Part shown: piece after piece, positions 8,301-18,340 of the stretch
Layout of the letters: each line of letters opens with the position of its first letter
Numbering within the stretch: the stretch's first letter is position 1
From: an uncultured Lachnospiraceae bacterium
GTDB taxonomy: Bacteria; Bacillota; Clostridia; Lachnospirales; Lachnospiraceae
Reading direction: 5' to 3'
Assembly: GCA_910578175.1 (NCBI GenBank)
Contig: CAJTPF010000001.1
Location: 121,842 to 185,841 of the forward strand
DNA length: 64,000 bases
Made by a program: the position numbers and the translations under genes
The notes under the pieces: model-generated
The model's database searches: none
The model's input: the letters and a program-made list of their open reading frames with translations, nothing else
What the model was told of the DNA's origin: nothing

Positions 8301-10463
8301 ATGGCTGAGGAATTTAATACAGAAGGCATGCTGGATATGTACCTGTTTGAGAATGAGCAGCTTTTGGAACAGCTTCAGGAAACGGTTCTGGAACAGAAAG
8401 ATGCGGAATGTTTTGATGAAGACAGTATAAATGAAATATTCAGAACCATGCATACCATTAAGGGTTCATCCGGCATTATGATGTTTGATAACATAACGGC
8501 AGTGTCGCATAAGCTTGAGGATGTGTTTTATTATTTGAGAGAATCCCATCCGGAAAATGTACCGCATTTGGAGTTAGTGGAACATGTATTAGAGGTGGAG
8601 GATTTTATTTCAAGTGAAATGGAAAAAATTCGAAACGGTGATGCTGTAGATGGTGATGCCACGGAGATTATAAAAAATCTGGATAAATTTCTGGATAAGA
8701 TTAAGAATGGCATGACAGAAGAGGGGGCAGAACTGCCGCCAGAGAATGTCCATGAAGAACCGAAACAATTTTACATAGCGCCGGTAGCCACCAGCGCCAG
8801 CCGTTTTTATAAAATTTATATCACCTTTTTTCCGGAAACGGAAATGTCTAACGTTCATGCATATAAAACCGTATATGCATTAAAAGAAATAGCGGAGGAT
8901 TTGTTATATTCCCCGGAAGATATCATTTCGGATGAATCATGTGCGGAAACCATTCTGGAGGAAGGATTCCGTATACTTCTGCAGGCACAGTGCGATGAGG
9001 AAGAGATTCGTAAGATCATCGGTGTGGGTTATGATATTAAAGAAGTTGATATTTTTGAATGTAAGGCTGAAGAGTTCCTGCAGGGATTTGATTTTGGCGA
9101 GCAGAATATGCAGATCGATCTGGAATCCAGCGTGGAGGAAATAGAGGCACGGAAACAGGAGGGCGAAGAAGAAAAGAAAGAGGAAAAGAAACCCGAAAAA
9201 CCTCAGAAACCTCAGATCGCACCGGGTGATTTCGTTATCAAATCCAAGGAACCGGGCAAACAGAAGAAACTGGCAAAGGATAAACCTAAGACAGAGAAGG
9301 CTTCCTTTATCAGCGTAAATGTAAGCAAAATGGATCAGCTGATGGATCTGATCGGAGAACTGGTCATTGCAGAATCCGTAGTATTACAGAACCCTGATTT
9401 AAAGGTTCCGGGACTGAATCTGAACAGCTTTAATAAAGCTGCAGCCCAGTTGTCGAAGATTTCCACGGATCTGCAGAATGTTATCATGTCTATGCGAATG
9501 GTTCCGTTAACCAATACATTCCAGAAGATGAACCGTATCGTCTTTGACGTATCCAGAAAACTGGGAAAAGACATTGAATTTGAGATGATCGGAGAAAATA
9601 CGGAAGTAGATAAGAATATTATTGAGCATATTTCAGATCCGTTGATGCATTTGGTAAGAAATGCCGTAGACCACGGTATAGAAACCAATGAAGAGCGGGC
9701 AGAAAGCGGCAAGACAAATAAGGGCAAGATCACTTTATCGGCAAGAACGGAAGCCGGTAAGGTATGGATTTCCGTAGAGGATAACGGAAAGGGCCTTGAC
9801 AGGGAAAAGATACTTGATAAGGCAAGGAAACAGGGAATTTTAGATGAAACTAAACCGGAATATTCTTATAAGGATAAAGAGGTATATCAGTTTATCACGC
9901 TTCCGGGATTTTCGACCAATGAGCAGATTACGGAGTATTCGGGCCGGGGCGTCGGAATGGATGTCGTTGTCCAGAATATACAGGAAATCGGAGGTACCCT
10001 GGATATTGATAGTACTCCGGGCGTAGGAAGTATCATGAGTCTGAAGATTCCGCTGACGCTTGCCATAATTGACGGTATTGTTATGGAAACCGGTTCTTCC
10101 TCCTTTGTTATGGAAACCGGCGTGATCAAGGAATTTGTCCGTGTTACGGAGAATATGATGATACATGAGCCGAACGGCGACGAATACATCATGATACGTG
10201 GGGAATGTTACCCGGTACTTCGGTTGGGCAAGTGGTATGGCTTAAATGAATATCAGGAATCTGTGGAAAACGGAATGATGTTAATCCTTGAGGTGGAAGA
10301 TAAGAAAATCTGTATTTTTGTTGACCGGCTGATCGGGGAACAGGAAATCGTTGTAAAACCGATTCCGTCCTATATTAAAAAGGTCAAAGGTTTGTCCGGC
10401 TGTACCCAGCTTGGAGACGGAAGCATTGCTTTGATATTAGATCCTGGTGGATTGATAGAATAA
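8301..10463 (+). CDS. cheA: Chemotaxis histidine kinase CheA
   Basis: Central kinase of the chemosensory complex: it autophosphorylates under receptor control and passes phosphate to CheY and CheB. All five domains are visible in 720 residues. P1 HPt has His51 (TMHTIKGSSG). A CheY-binding P2-like domain lies at about 165-265. A Lys/Glu/Pro-rich linker follows, then P3 dimerisation (NVSKMDQLMDLIGELV). P4 ATPase has LVRNAVDHGIE at about 450 and GRGVGMDVV. P5 is the CheW-like domain ending in LILDPGGLIE. It sits between cheY and cheW, with short gaps and a strong AAGGAGAAGGAG site. Confidence 0.96.
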   Translation: MAEEFNTEGMLDMYLFENEQLLEQLQETVLEQKDAECFDEDSINEIFRTMHTIKGSSGIMMFDNITAVSHKLEDVFYYLRESHPENVPHLELVEHVLEVEDFISSEMEKIRNGDAVDGDATEIIKNLDKFLDKIKNGMTEEGAELPPENVHEEPKQFYIAPVATSASRFYKIYITFFPETEMSNVHAYKTVYALKEIAEDLLYSPEDIISDESCAETILEEGFRILLQAQCDEEEIRKIIGVGYDIKEVDIFECKAEEFLQGFDFGEQNMQIDLESSVEEIEARKQEGEEEKKEEKKPEKPQKPQIAPGDFVIKSKEPGKQKKLAKDKPKTEKASFISVNVSKMDQLMDLIGELVIAESVVLQNPDLKVPGLNLNSFNKAAAQLSKISTDLQNVIMSMRMVPLTNTFQKMNRIVFDVSRKLGKDIEFEMIGENTEVDKNIIEHISDPLMHLVRNAVDHGIETNEERAESGKTNKGKITLSARTEAGKVWISVEDNGKGLDREKILDKARKQGILDETKPEYSYKDKEVYQFITLPGFSTNEQITEYSGRGVGMDVVVQNIQEIGGTLDIDSTPGVGSIMSLKIPLTLAIIDGIVMETGSSSFVMETGVIKEFVRVTENMMIHEPNGDEYIMIRGECYPVLRLGKWYGLNEYQESVENGMMLILEVEDKKICIFVDRLIGEQEIVVKPIPSYIKKVKGLSGCTQLGDGSIALILDPGGLIE

Positions 10464-10485
10464 AACAGAAAGGAAAGGTATCCAT

Positions 10486-11031
10486 ATGGATGAAACAAGC
10501 GAATTGAAGATACAGACAGAAGAACCCCAGGTTGCTTCAAATGAGCGGGATGCACAAAAAGGCAAATATATGACTTTTAAATCTGGCAATGAGTATTTCG
10601 GCCTGAAAATTCAGTATGTCAATGAAATCATTCAATTTCAGACGATTACGGCGATTCCTGAAACTGAGGATTATATTAAAGGCCTTATCAACCTGAGAGG
10701 TAAAGTCATTCCTGTGATCGATGTCAGGCTGCGGTTTAAACAGGAGCCGTTTGAATATAACGACAGAACATGCATTATCGTTATCAATGTAAAGTCAACG
10801 GTAGTGGGACTGATCGTGGAAAAGATTGCGGAGGTAGTTGAGATCAAGGAAGAAAATATATTGCCGCCTCCGACCATCGGCCGCGTTGACAAGGTACATC
10901 ATAAGTATGTATATGGAATTGGCAAAGTTGGAGATACTGTCAAATTACTGCTGGATCCTGACAAATTATTAAATGACGAGGATTTATCAGTTGTTGAGCA
11001 GGCGAATGATATGACTATAAGTGCAGATTGA
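10486..11031 (+). CDS. cheW: Chemotaxis adaptor protein CheW
   Basis: Links chemoreceptors to CheA. The CheW fold is recognisable from [16 protein letters not shown] through [24 protein letters not shown]-type residues to LLLDPDKLL. At 181 residues it carries an extra N-terminal acidic tail of about 20 residues and a C-terminal tail of similar size. Only 22 bases separate it from cheA, and its stop lies 11 bases before the receptor start, so cheA-cheW-receptor form one transcript. Confidence 0.94.
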   Translation: MDETSELKIQTEEPQVASNERDAQKGKYMTFKSGNEYFGLKIQYVNEIIQFQTITAIPETEDYIKGLINLRGKVIPVIDVRLRFKQEPFEYNDRTCIIVINVKSTVVGLIVEKIAEVVEIKEENILPPPTIGRVDKVHHKYVYGIGKVGDTVKLLLDPDKLLNDEDLSVVEQANDMTISAD

Positions 11032-11042
11032 GAGGTAATGAC

Positions 11043-12386
11043 ATGAAAAATATGAAAATGAAAACAAAAATGATTTTAGGATTTGTAATTCCTGTTGTTC
11101 TTACGATCATCAATGTTATTATTGGTGATTTATCAACAAGAGGGGTGGTAAAGGCGAAAAATGCTGAGAGCTATTTGGAAAATTCATCTATTTTTACGGC
11201 AGTCATAGCAATGATTTCTGTTGCGATCACAGTATTTGTTGCGATTTCATTAATAAAGGCCATTGACAGAGCCATGATTGAACTGTCAAACGGAGCAAAG
11301 GAAATTGCGATGGGTCATGTGGATGTCAATATAAAGAAATATAATGATGATGAATTCGGTGCATTGGTGGATGAATACAACAAAGTAATCAGTAATATGA
11401 AGTATCAGGCACAGATCGCGGAAGAAGTATCAAACGGTAATCTGACAGTGACGGTGAAACCGAAGTCAGCAGAAGATTTGTTGGGCAATTCCCTGAAAAA
11501 GCTGGTAGAAGATAATCTTCGTACATTAACAAATATCAGTGATGCAGGTTCTCAGGTTACGATCAGTTCCTCACAGGTAGCAAGTGCAAGTCAGGCGCTG
11601 GCACAGGGTTCTACGGAACAGGCAAGTGCGATTCAGGAGATTACGGCTTCTATCGATGAAATTGCAGAAAAGACAAAGCAGAATGCAGAACAGGCTAATT
11701 CAGCGGCAGGTCTTGTGGTACGTGCAATTGATGATGTTAAACAGGGTAACAGCCAGATGAGAGATATGATGACTGCAATGCAGGAGATCAACAAATCATC
11801 TGAAAGTATTTCAAAGATCATCAAAGTTATAGACGATATTGCATTCCAGACCAATATTCTTGCTTTGAATGCAGCCGTTGAAGCGGCAAGGGCAGGAGAA
11901 GCCGGAAAAGGCTTTGCGGTTGTAGCAGAGGAAGTCAGAAGTCTTGCAGCTAAGAGTGCATCCGCAGCAGCAGAGACAGCAGAACTGATCGAGGATTCTA
12001 TTGAGAAAGTCAGCTCAGGTTCTAAGATCGTGGATGATACGGCAAAGGCACTGGAAGCAATTACAAAGGTTGTACAGGAAAGTGAAGTTATCATCAATGG
12101 TATTGCAGAATCTTCCAATTATCAGGCAACGGCAGTGGCTCAGATCGAGCAGGCAATTACTCAGGTTTCACAGGTTGTGCAGACAAATTCTGCTACCAGT
12201 GAAGAATGTGCGGCAGCCAGTGAAGAATTATCAAATCAGGCATCCAGGATGCGTGAAATGCTTTCTATTTACAATCTGGGAGTGGGCAATCAGGCAGCTT
12301 CTTTTAAGAATTCATTTTCTTCCCCATCTTCGTCTAACATGAATGAACAGGTCATTTCTCTCGGAGACGGATTTGGTAAATATTAA
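11043..12386 (+). CDS. Methyl-accepting chemotaxis protein lacking a sizeable external sensor domain
   Basis: Chemoreceptor of 447 residues. TM1 is at about residues 10-28 and TM2 at about 50-70, with only about 21 residues between them, so there is no room for a ligand-binding domain. HAMP follows (about 70-125), with a second HAMP-like stretch. The long signalling coiled coil has the conserved tip [16 protein letters not shown]. It may sense a membrane property, an internal signal or another protein. ATG 11043 is used because of the AGAGGT site; the in-frame TTG at 11028 overlaps the cheW stop. No CheR-tethering pentapeptide is present at the C-terminus. It is the last gene before a terminator. 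Confidence 0.92.
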   Translation: MKNMKMKTKMILGFVIPVVLTIINVIIGDLSTRGVVKAKNAESYLENSSIFTAVIAMISVAITVFVAISLIKAIDRAMIELSNGAKEIAMGHVDVNIKKYNDDEFGALVDEYNKVISNMKYQAQIAEEVSNGNLTVTVKPKSAEDLLGNSLKKLVEDNLRTLTNISDAGSQVTISSSQVASASQALAQGSTEQASAIQEITASIDEIAEKTKQNAEQANSAAGLVVRAIDDVKQGNSQMRDMMTAMQEINKSSESISKIIKVIDDIAFQTNILALNAAVEAARAGEAGKGFAVVAEEVRSLAAKSASAAAETAELIEDSIEKVSSGSKIVDDTAKALEAITKVVQESEVIINGIAESSNYQATAVAQIEQAITQVSQVVQTNSATSEECAAASEELSNQASRMREMLSIYNLGVGNQAASFKNSFSSPSSSNMNEQVISLGDGFGKY

Positions 12387-12406
12387 TATTTTAATGAAAA
12401 CGGATG

Positions 12407-12439
12407 AAAGCACAGGATTAGATTTTCCTGTGCTTTTTT
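12407..12439 (+). terminator. Terminator of the che operon
   Basis: AAAGCACAGGA and TCCTGTGCTTT form an 11-base stem with an eight-base loop, followed by a T run. Confidence 0.85.
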
Positions 12440-12461
12440 ATGAATTAAAGAATGATTCTGA

Positions 12462-12490
12462 TTGATAATCAAGCAACGATATGTTATAAT
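12462..12490 (+). promoter_or_regulatory. Strong sigma-A promoter of the HPt/hybrid-kinase pair
   Basis: TTGATA (12462-12467), exactly 17 bases, then a perfect TATAAT (12485-12490). It follows the che terminator, so this pair is a separate transcription unit. Confidence 0.75.
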
Positions 12491-12572
12491 TATATCCAAT
12501 ATTGTGTTCTATTGTTTTACGGTTATTCATGAATTTTTAAAGAAAATATGAAGAAATGAGAGGTGTTTTCCA

Positions 12573-12926
12573 ATGAGTTTATTTGAAGAACTTACAGCTA
12601 TGGGAGTAAATATTGAAGAAGGACTGAAGCGTCTGAACGGGAATGAAAACCTGTATAAAAGACTGCTGGGCTCTTTTATTAAAACGATTCAGACACATTC
12701 CGTCCAGCCGGATTTTGATCAGACGGATTATAATGAAATAATTGAGAAAGCTCATGCCATTAAAGGGGCTTCCGGAAATTTATCGATCACTCCGGTATAT
12801 GAATCCTATACCGAGATTGTAAATCTGTTGCGTGCCGGTCAGCCGGAGCAGGCAGTACCGCTTATAGAGAAAATATTGCCGATTCAGGATGAGATTGTTA
12901 AGTGCATTGAAAAGTATATGGAGTAG
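12573..12926 (+). CDS. Stand-alone HPt phosphotransfer protein
   Basis: A 117-residue, all-helical histidine phosphotransfer protein with phospho-acceptor His61 in KAHAIKGASGNL. Such proteins carry phosphate between receiver domains of a hybrid kinase and a final response regulator. The gene is 38 bases before the hybrid kinase at 12965, whose two receiver domains are the natural donors. The final acceptor may be one of the receiver proteins at 2284, 4904 or 7869. A GAGAGGTG ribosome site precedes the ATG. Confidence 0.9.
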   Translation: MSLFEELTAMGVNIEEGLKRLNGNENLYKRLLGSFIKTIQTHSVQPDFDQTDYNEIIEKAHAIKGASGNLSITPVYESYTEIVNLLRAGQPEQAVPLIEKILPIQDEIVKCIEKYME

Positions 12927-12964
12927 AGATTTCCACAACACTCTTAGATTAATGGAGAGATAAA

Positions 12965-15502
12965 ATGGACAAGAAAGTAATAAAACTATTCAGGCGCAGT
13001 ATTATTGGAGTATTTATTATATGCATTGCAGTGTTTGGTTACATGACACTGATCATGTCTTACAATACCGAAGAATCGATTGAAGAGATCAGTAATGTAT
13101 ATATGTCTGAAATGAACCAGCAGATCCAGCAGAAATTTCAGACGATTACCAGTCTGCAGTTAAAGCAGGTTGAAGGAATTATTAAGCGTACGGAGCCGGG
13201 GGAGAAAAGTTATGGTAAAGAGTTGCTGGATGAACTTCAGATGAGTGCTGAAATCAGGAATTTTACTTTTTTGGCATTCTATTCCCAGGAAAGCGGCATG
13301 GAGGTGATCTATGGCGATGATTTAACGATTATCGATAAGAGTGGTTCGTTAAATGAGGATGGAAGTATCATTTTACAGGGACAGAGCGATGAAAATGAAA
13401 AAATGCTGCTGTTGGGAAAAAAAGCGTCGTATCCGATGAAAGACGGCGGTACCAGTCTGCTTCTGATCGCGGGACTGAGTATGGAATATCTGAATCAGGC
13501 CCTTTTCCTGTATGAAAATGATAATGTTCTGTATTCTCATATCATCAGTAAGGATGGAGATTTTGTCATCAGAAATGCGGATGCGTACAGGAATAATTAT
13601 TTTGAACGTATTGAAGCAACATTTGAAACATATAATGGAAAAACTTCCGCCGAATATGCAAAAGAACTGCGGGAAGCAATGGATAAAAACATGGCTTATT
13701 ACACGATTGCTTCCATTGATGGTGTAGAGAGACATATTTATTGTTCTCCGCTGGTGGCAAATTCATCATGGTATTTAATCTCCACCATGCCGAACGGTAC
13801 GCTGACCGAGACCATCAAAGAACTTGATTTTCTGAGAATCGTGATCATGGTGAGTTCCGGCGGGGTGATATTCCTTGTGATGCTGATAATTTTTATAATG
13901 TATTACCGGTTATCGCAACAGCAGATGGTGGAACTTCAGAAAGCAAGAGAAGAAGCCGATTATGCAAATAAGGCAAAAAGTGAGTTTTTATCCAGTATGA
14001 GTCATGATATCCGTACGCCGATGAATGCGATTATTGGTATGACTGAAATCGCACAGAAAAATATACAGGATTCGAATCGGGTGGAGGATTGTTTAAAGAA
14101 GGTTCATTTATCAAGCAAGCATTTACTGGGACTTATCAATGATGTATTGGACGTATCTAAAATTGAGAGCGGTAAAATGACGCTGAATATTATTCCCATG
14201 TCTCTGAGAAATGCCATGGATGATATTGTAAATATCATGCAGCCGCAGGTTAAAGCCAGAGACCAGCATTTTGATATATTCATCCAGAAGATCGTTTCAG
14301 AAAATGTATATTGTGACAGTGTGAGATTGAATCAGGTACTGCTGAATCTGTTATCCAATGCAGTTAAATTTACACCTGAGGGTGGACGGATTGATGTATA
14401 TGTTGAACAGGAACCGTCTTCTATGGGGGATGACTATGTACGGACCCATTTCAGTGTGATCGATACCGGAATCGGAATGTCTCCGGAGTTTCAGAAAAAA
14501 ATCTGGAATACTTTTTCCAGAGAAGAAACGGAGCAGGTTCGGCATACCACAGGAACCGGGTTGGGAACGGCGATCATCAAAAGCATTATTGAACTTATGG
14601 GCGGTACCATTGAAATGGAGAGTGTACAAGGGAAAGGTACTACATTCCATGCCGTACTTGACCTGAAAAAAGCGGATATAAATGAAGATGATATGAAACT
14701 TCCGGAATGGAACGTATTGGTGGTAGATGATAATGAACAGTTGTGCATCAGTGCGGCAGCCAATCTGGAGGAACTCGGCATACATACGGAATGGACTACG
14801 GACGGCAGAAAAGCCATAGATATGATCGAAGAACATCATAAAAGGGGAGAAGACTATTACTTTGTTCTGATCGACTGGAAGATGCCGAATATGGACGGTA
14901 TGCAGACGATACATGAGATTCGGAACCGGGTAGGAAATGATATTCCGATCTTCCTGATTTCAGCTTATGACTGGAGCGATATCGTGGATGAAGCCAATAC
15001 CATGGAAATAGAAGGTTTTATTTCCAAACCGTTGTTTAAATCTACATTATATGAACATTTAAAGCAATATGTAGACGGGTACAGCAAAGAGGCTGAAAAG
15101 ATCAAAAGCGACAATATCGATTTTACCGGAAAGCGTATCCTTTTGGCAGAGGATATAGACATAAACTGGGAAGTAGCATTTGAAATTCTTTCTTCTGTAG
15201 GACTGGAACTGGAGCGGGCCGTGAATGGAAAAGAGTGTCTGGAACTTTTTGAACGTTCCGAAGTCGGATACTATGATGCTGTTTTAATGGATATCCGAAT
15301 GCCAGTTATGGATGGATATGAGTCAGCTAAAGCGATTCGGGCTTTGGATCGTCAGGACCATGGACTGCCGATTATCGCCATGACTGCCGATGCTTTTTCA
15401 GATGATGCAAGGCACTGTCTGGAATGCGGTATGGATGCGCATATTCCAAAACCGCTGGATGTGAAGGAATGTATGCGTGTTCTTCAGAAATATTTATTTT
15501 AA
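12965..15502 (+). CDS. Membrane hybrid histidine kinase with two receiver domains
   Basis: 845 residues. TM1 is at about 11-31, followed by an external sensor domain of about 260 residues (probably Cache-like) and TM2 at about 295-318. HisKA has His about 346 in [15 protein letters not shown]. HATPase has [16 protein letters not shown] and GTGLGTAI. Receiver 1 has Asp about 634 in [11 protein letters not shown]; receiver 2 has Asp about 774 in [11 protein letters not shown]. Both receivers keep the conserved Lys (SKPL, PKPL). With the HPt protein immediately upstream it forms a His-Asp-His relay. The signal is unknown. Confidence 0.92.
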   Translation: MDKKVIKLFRRSIIGVFIICIAVFGYMTLIMSYNTEESIEEISNVYMSEMNQQIQQKFQTITSLQLKQVEGIIKRTEPGEKSYGKELLDELQMSAEIRNFTFLAFYSQESGMEVIYGDDLTIIDKSGSLNEDGSIILQGQSDENEKMLLLGKKASYPMKDGGTSLLLIAGLSMEYLNQALFLYENDNVLYSHIISKDGDFVIRNADAYRNNYFERIEATFETYNGKTSAEYAKELREAMDKNMAYYTIASIDGVERHIYCSPLVANSSWYLISTMPNGTLTETIKELDFLRIVIMVSSGGVIFLVMLIIFIMYYRLSQQQMVELQKAREEADYANKAKSEFLSSMSHDIRTPMNAIIGMTEIAQKNIQDSNRVEDCLKKVHLSSKHLLGLINDVLDVSKIESGKMTLNIIPMSLRNAMDDIVNIMQPQVKARDQHFDIFIQKIVSENVYCDSVRLNQVLLNLLSNAVKFTPEGGRIDVYVEQEPSSMGDDYVRTHFSVIDTGIGMSPEFQKKIWNTFSREETEQVRHTTGTGLGTAIIKSIIELMGGTIEMESVQGKGTTFHAVLDLKKADINEDDMKLPEWNVLVVDDNEQLCISAAANLEELGIHTEWTTDGRKAIDMIEEHHKRGEDYYFVLIDWKMPNMDGMQTIHEIRNRVGNDIPIFLISAYDWSDIVDEANTMEIEGFISKPLFKSTLYEHLKQYVDGYSKEAEKIKSDNIDFTGKRILLAEDIDINWEVAFEILSSVGLELERAVNGKECLELFERSEVGYYDAVLMDIRMPVMDGYESAKAIRALDRQDHGLPIIAMTADAFSDDARHCLECGMDAHIPKPLDVKECMRVLQKYLF

Positions 15503-15523
15503 TATTTTTAAATGTACTGACAC

Positions 15524-15560
15524 CGGAGGGTGGGATGAAAAAGCATCCCCCTTCTTTTTT
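15524..15560 (+). terminator. Terminator after the hybrid kinase
   Basis: A GGAGGGTGGGATG arm pairs imperfectly with GCATCCCCCTTC around an A-rich loop, followed by TTTTTT. Confidence 0.7.
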
Positions 15561-15796
15561 ATAAAATAAAACAGAGGGGGGGAAGAAATAAATGGAAATT
15601 CCCCTGAAAAGTAGGTTGTTTTACGGATCAGGTCGATTTTTGTTGAGTAATACGGCCTTATGTGGTAGGATTATTTACAGAGTTAAAGATGTTATTGTTT
15701 TCGAGTGGCTGTGTTATGTGAAATGTTAAAAAGTGTTTAAGAAAGTCAGAGGGGAGTAATCAAAGGGCTGTGAAAGGAAGAGTATTTTACATATGA
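15561..15796. other. Gene-free intergenic stretch between two convergent units
   Basis: Between the hybrid-kinase terminator and the asnA terminator I see no open frame with a ribosome site, no recognisable RNA and no clear promoter. A short G-run and C-run (around 15574-15604) could pair, but without other support. Confidence 0.5.
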
Positions 15797-15838
15797 AACA
15801 GGCGGATATGCATGAAACTGCATGACCGCCTGTTTTTT
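15797..15838. terminator. Bidirectional terminator at the 3' end of asnA
   Basis: AACAGGCGG (15797-15805) pairs with CCGCCTGTT (15828-15836), with an inner ATGCATG/CATGCA-type stem. The plus strand has a T6 tail; the minus strand has a shorter one. It overlaps the last codon of asnA. Confidence 0.75.
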
Positions 15839-16847
15839 ATAATAGTGTGATTCCGTGCTTCGCTGCGTTTTCCGTAATGTCTTCCGGCCAAATGGAAGCC
15901 TGGACTTCCCCGATATGAGCTTTGCGAAGATAAAACATACAGATCCTTGACTGACCGATTCCGCCGCCGATGGTATATGGCAGTTCCCGGTCTAAAACAG
16001 CCTTTTGGAAAGGCAGTTCCGCCCGTTCGGTACAGCCGGCTTTTTCCAGTTGTTCTGCCAGCGAGGTTTCGTCTACCCGGATACCCATGGAAGAAAGTTC
16101 TAATGCAATATCCAGAACGGGATAGTATACAATGATATCGCCGTTTAATTTCCAGTCGTCATAGTCCGGCGCCCTTCCGTCATGCTTTTCACCGGAAGCC
16201 AGTGTATCTCCGATCTGCATGATAAAGACAGAACCTTTTAATTTCGCTATCTTATATTCCCGTTCTTTCGGAGTACTATCCGGATACATATCCTCCAGTT
16301 CCTGGGATGTGATAAAGGAAATATCTGAGGGAAGGAATTCGTCTATGTAATTATACTGGGACGCGATATAGTGTTCCGTTTCCTTTAAGGCGTTATATAC
16401 TTTGCATACGGTTGTTTTCAATGTTTCGGTATTTCTTTCTTCTTTGGAGATTATTTTTTCCCAATCCCACTGATCTACAAATATGGAATGGATATTATCA
16501 GTATCTTCATCCCGCCGGATTGCGTTCATATCGGTGTATAAACCTTCTCCGGAGTGGAAACCGTATCGTTTTAGTGCCTGCCGTTTCCATTTGGCCAGCG
16601 AGTGAACGATTTCTATGATCTTGTCGTTCTGTTCTTTGATCCCAAAACTTACCGGACGTTCTACACCGTTCAGATTATCGTTGAGACCGGATTCCGGTTT
16701 TACAAACAGCGGTGCTGATACGCGGGTAAGGTTCAGTTCTCGTGCCAGAGCCCGCTCAAAATAATCTTTTACTAATTTTATACCTATTTCGGTTTCTCGA
16801 ATGGATAGAGCTGACTGATATCCATCCGGTGTTAATAAATGCTCCAT
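15837..16847 (-). CDS. asnA: Aspartate--ammonia ligase (asparagine synthetase A)
   Basis: Makes asparagine from aspartate, ammonia and ATP, forming AMP; cytoplasmic homodimer with a class II aminoacyl-tRNA-synthetase-like fold. The 336-residue length matches the family. Recognisable segments are [55 protein letters not shown] and the C-terminal [11 protein letters not shown] motif of the ATP site. An AAGGAAGG site lies upstream; a second ATG at about 16852 is out of frame. It is transcribed from a promoter back-to-back with that of hflX. Confidence 0.96.
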   Translation of the reverse strand: MEHLLTPDGYQSALSIRETEIGIKLVKDYFERALARELNLTRVSAPLFVKPESGLNDNLNGVERPVSFGIKEQNDKIIEIVHSLAKWKRQALKRYGFHSGEGLYTDMNAIRRDEDTDNIHSIFVDQWDWEKIISKEERNTETLKTTVCKVYNALKETEHYIASQYNYIDEFLPSDISFITSQELEDMYPDSTPKEREYKIAKLKGSVFIMQIGDTLASGEKHDGRAPDYDDWKLNGDIIVYYPVLDIALELSSMGIRVDETSLAEQLEKAGCTERAELPFQKAVLDRELPYTIGGGIGQSRICMFYLRKAHIGEVQASIWPEDITENAAKHGITLL

Positions 16848-16881
16848 TCATATTACCTTCCTTTTTTATGCATTCCATAAG

Positions 16882-16910
16882 ATTATAGCATATGGTATCA
16901 AAATAGGCAA
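16882..16910 (-). promoter_or_regulatory. asnA promoter
   Basis: On the minus strand: TTGCCT (16905-16910), a 17-base spacer, then a perfect TATAAT (16882-16887). Confidence 0.7.
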
Positions 16911-16939
16911 TTGTAAAAACACCTCTTCTGGGGTATAAT
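16911..16939 (+). promoter_or_regulatory. hflX promoter
   Basis: TTGTAA (16911-16916), a 17-base spacer, then a perfect TATAAT (16934-16939). Its -35 directly abuts the -35 of the asnA promoter with no base between. Confidence 0.7.
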
Positions 16940-17009
16940 AACTCCGAAGGATTATAATTCAATTTCTATTTACAGATTAAATTTGATGATTACAGTTAGG
17001 AGAACAAAT

Positions 17010-18287
17010 ATGGCATCGGTATTCGAAGTGGCAGAGGAATCGGAAAAAGTGATACTGATCGGTGTATCTACCCATGAACATGATGATACGGAAGAATCCA
17101 TTGAAGAATTAAAGGATCTGGTCAGGACGGCAGGCGCGGTTCCGGTGGCAACGGTTATTCAGAATCGTGAGACGGTTCATTCCGGTACTTATATCGGAAA
17201 GGGAAAGATTGAAGAAGTAAAACTTCTGCTTGACGAACTGGATGCTACCGGAATTGTATGTGACGATGAGTTAAGTCCGGCACAACTGACGAATTTAAGG
17301 GATATGCTGGATACGAAAGTAATGGACCGGACATTGGTGATATTGGATATATTTGCAGCCAGGGCAAAGACCGGAGAAGGAAAGATACAGGTGGAACTGG
17401 CACAGTTAAAATACAGGCAGGCAAGGCTGGTGGGACTGCGGAATTCTTTATCCAGACTGGGAGGCGGAATCGGAACCAGAGGACCTGGTGAAAAGAAATT
17501 GGAAATGGACCGGCGGCTGATAAAGGACCGTATATCGGTGCTCCGCAGGGAAGTAGTAGAGATGAAAACCCATCGTGAGCTGGCAAGAAGGCAGAGAAGT
17601 AAAAATCCTTCAACGGTGGTTTCTATCGTGGGTTATACCAATGCAGGAAAATCTACACTGCTAAATCATCTGACCGGTGCAGGTGTACCGGAAGAAAACC
17701 GGTTGTTTGCAACTTTGGATCCTACCACCCGGAATTATACATTACCAGGAGGTCAGGAGATCATGCTGACAGATACAGTGGGGTTTATCAGAAAGCTTCC
17801 TCATCATCTGATCGATGCTTTCCGCAGCACGCTGGAAGAAGCCAGATATGCGGATATTCTGATTCATGTTGTGGATGCATCCAATCCCCAGATGGATATG
17901 CAGATGCATATCGTTTATGAAACCCTGCGGGATCTGGGGATTAAGGATAAACCGGTGATAACGGTATTCAATAAACAGGACCTGGTCCGGAATTCGGTCC
18001 AGGATCTGATGGCGGCAGATGATCTTCCGGTTTTTAAAGATTTTAAAGCGGATTATGTTTTGAATGCGTCGATTAAAAATAATGAAGGTATTCGGCAGCT
18101 GGAGGAATATATTGAGCAGATCATCCGGGAAAGCAAGATTTATATTTCCAAGGTATTTCGTTATGACAATGCCGGAGAGATTGCCAAGATCAGAAAATAT
18201 GGAGAACTTTTAAAAGAGGAATACCGGGAGGACGGTATATATGTGGAGGCCTATGTTCCGATGGAAATTACGGGTTACAGGTCTTGA
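17010..18287 (+). CDS. hflX: GTPase HflX
   Basis: Ribosome-associated GTPase that splits stalled 70S ribosomes under stress. About 425 residues. The N-terminal HflX domain includes IGKGKIEEV. The GTRGPGEKKLEMDRR motif is followed by the G domain: G1 GYTNAGKST (about 207), G3 DTVGFIRKLP, G4 NKQD. The ATG at 17010 has TTAGGAGA upstream and matches the family start; an earlier in-frame ATG at 16983 has no ribosome site. It heads a possible unit with thyA and folA; the gap to thyA is 53 bases. Confidence 0.95.
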   Translation: MASVFEVAEESEKVILIGVSTHEHDDTEESIEELKDLVRTAGAVPVATVIQNRETVHSGTYIGKGKIEEVKLLLDELDATGIVCDDELSPAQLTNLRDMLDTKVMDRTLVILDIFAARAKTGEGKIQVELAQLKYRQARLVGLRNSLSRLGGGIGTRGPGEKKLEMDRRLIKDRISVLRREVVEMKTHRELARRQRSKNPSTVVSIVGYTNAGKSTLLNHLTGAGVPEENRLFATLDPTTRNYTLPGGQEIMLTDTVGFIRKLPHHLIDAFRSTLEEARYADILIHVVDASNPQMDMQMHIVYETLRDLGIKDKPVITVFNKQDLVRNSVQDLMAADDLPVFKDFKADYVLNASIKNNEGIRQLEEYIEQIIRESKIYISKVFRYDNAGEIAKIRKYGELLKEEYREDGIYVEAYVPMEITGYRS

Positions 18288-18340
18288 CGGTTTATTTTAT
18301 ACGTCCGGATATCAGGAATCAGAAAGGAAACAGAGATAAG

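Noticed and set aside
15561-15796. Small RNA gene between the hybrid kinase and asnA
   Set aside because: No promoter, no convincing fold and no match to a known RNA; only the asnA terminator is supported.
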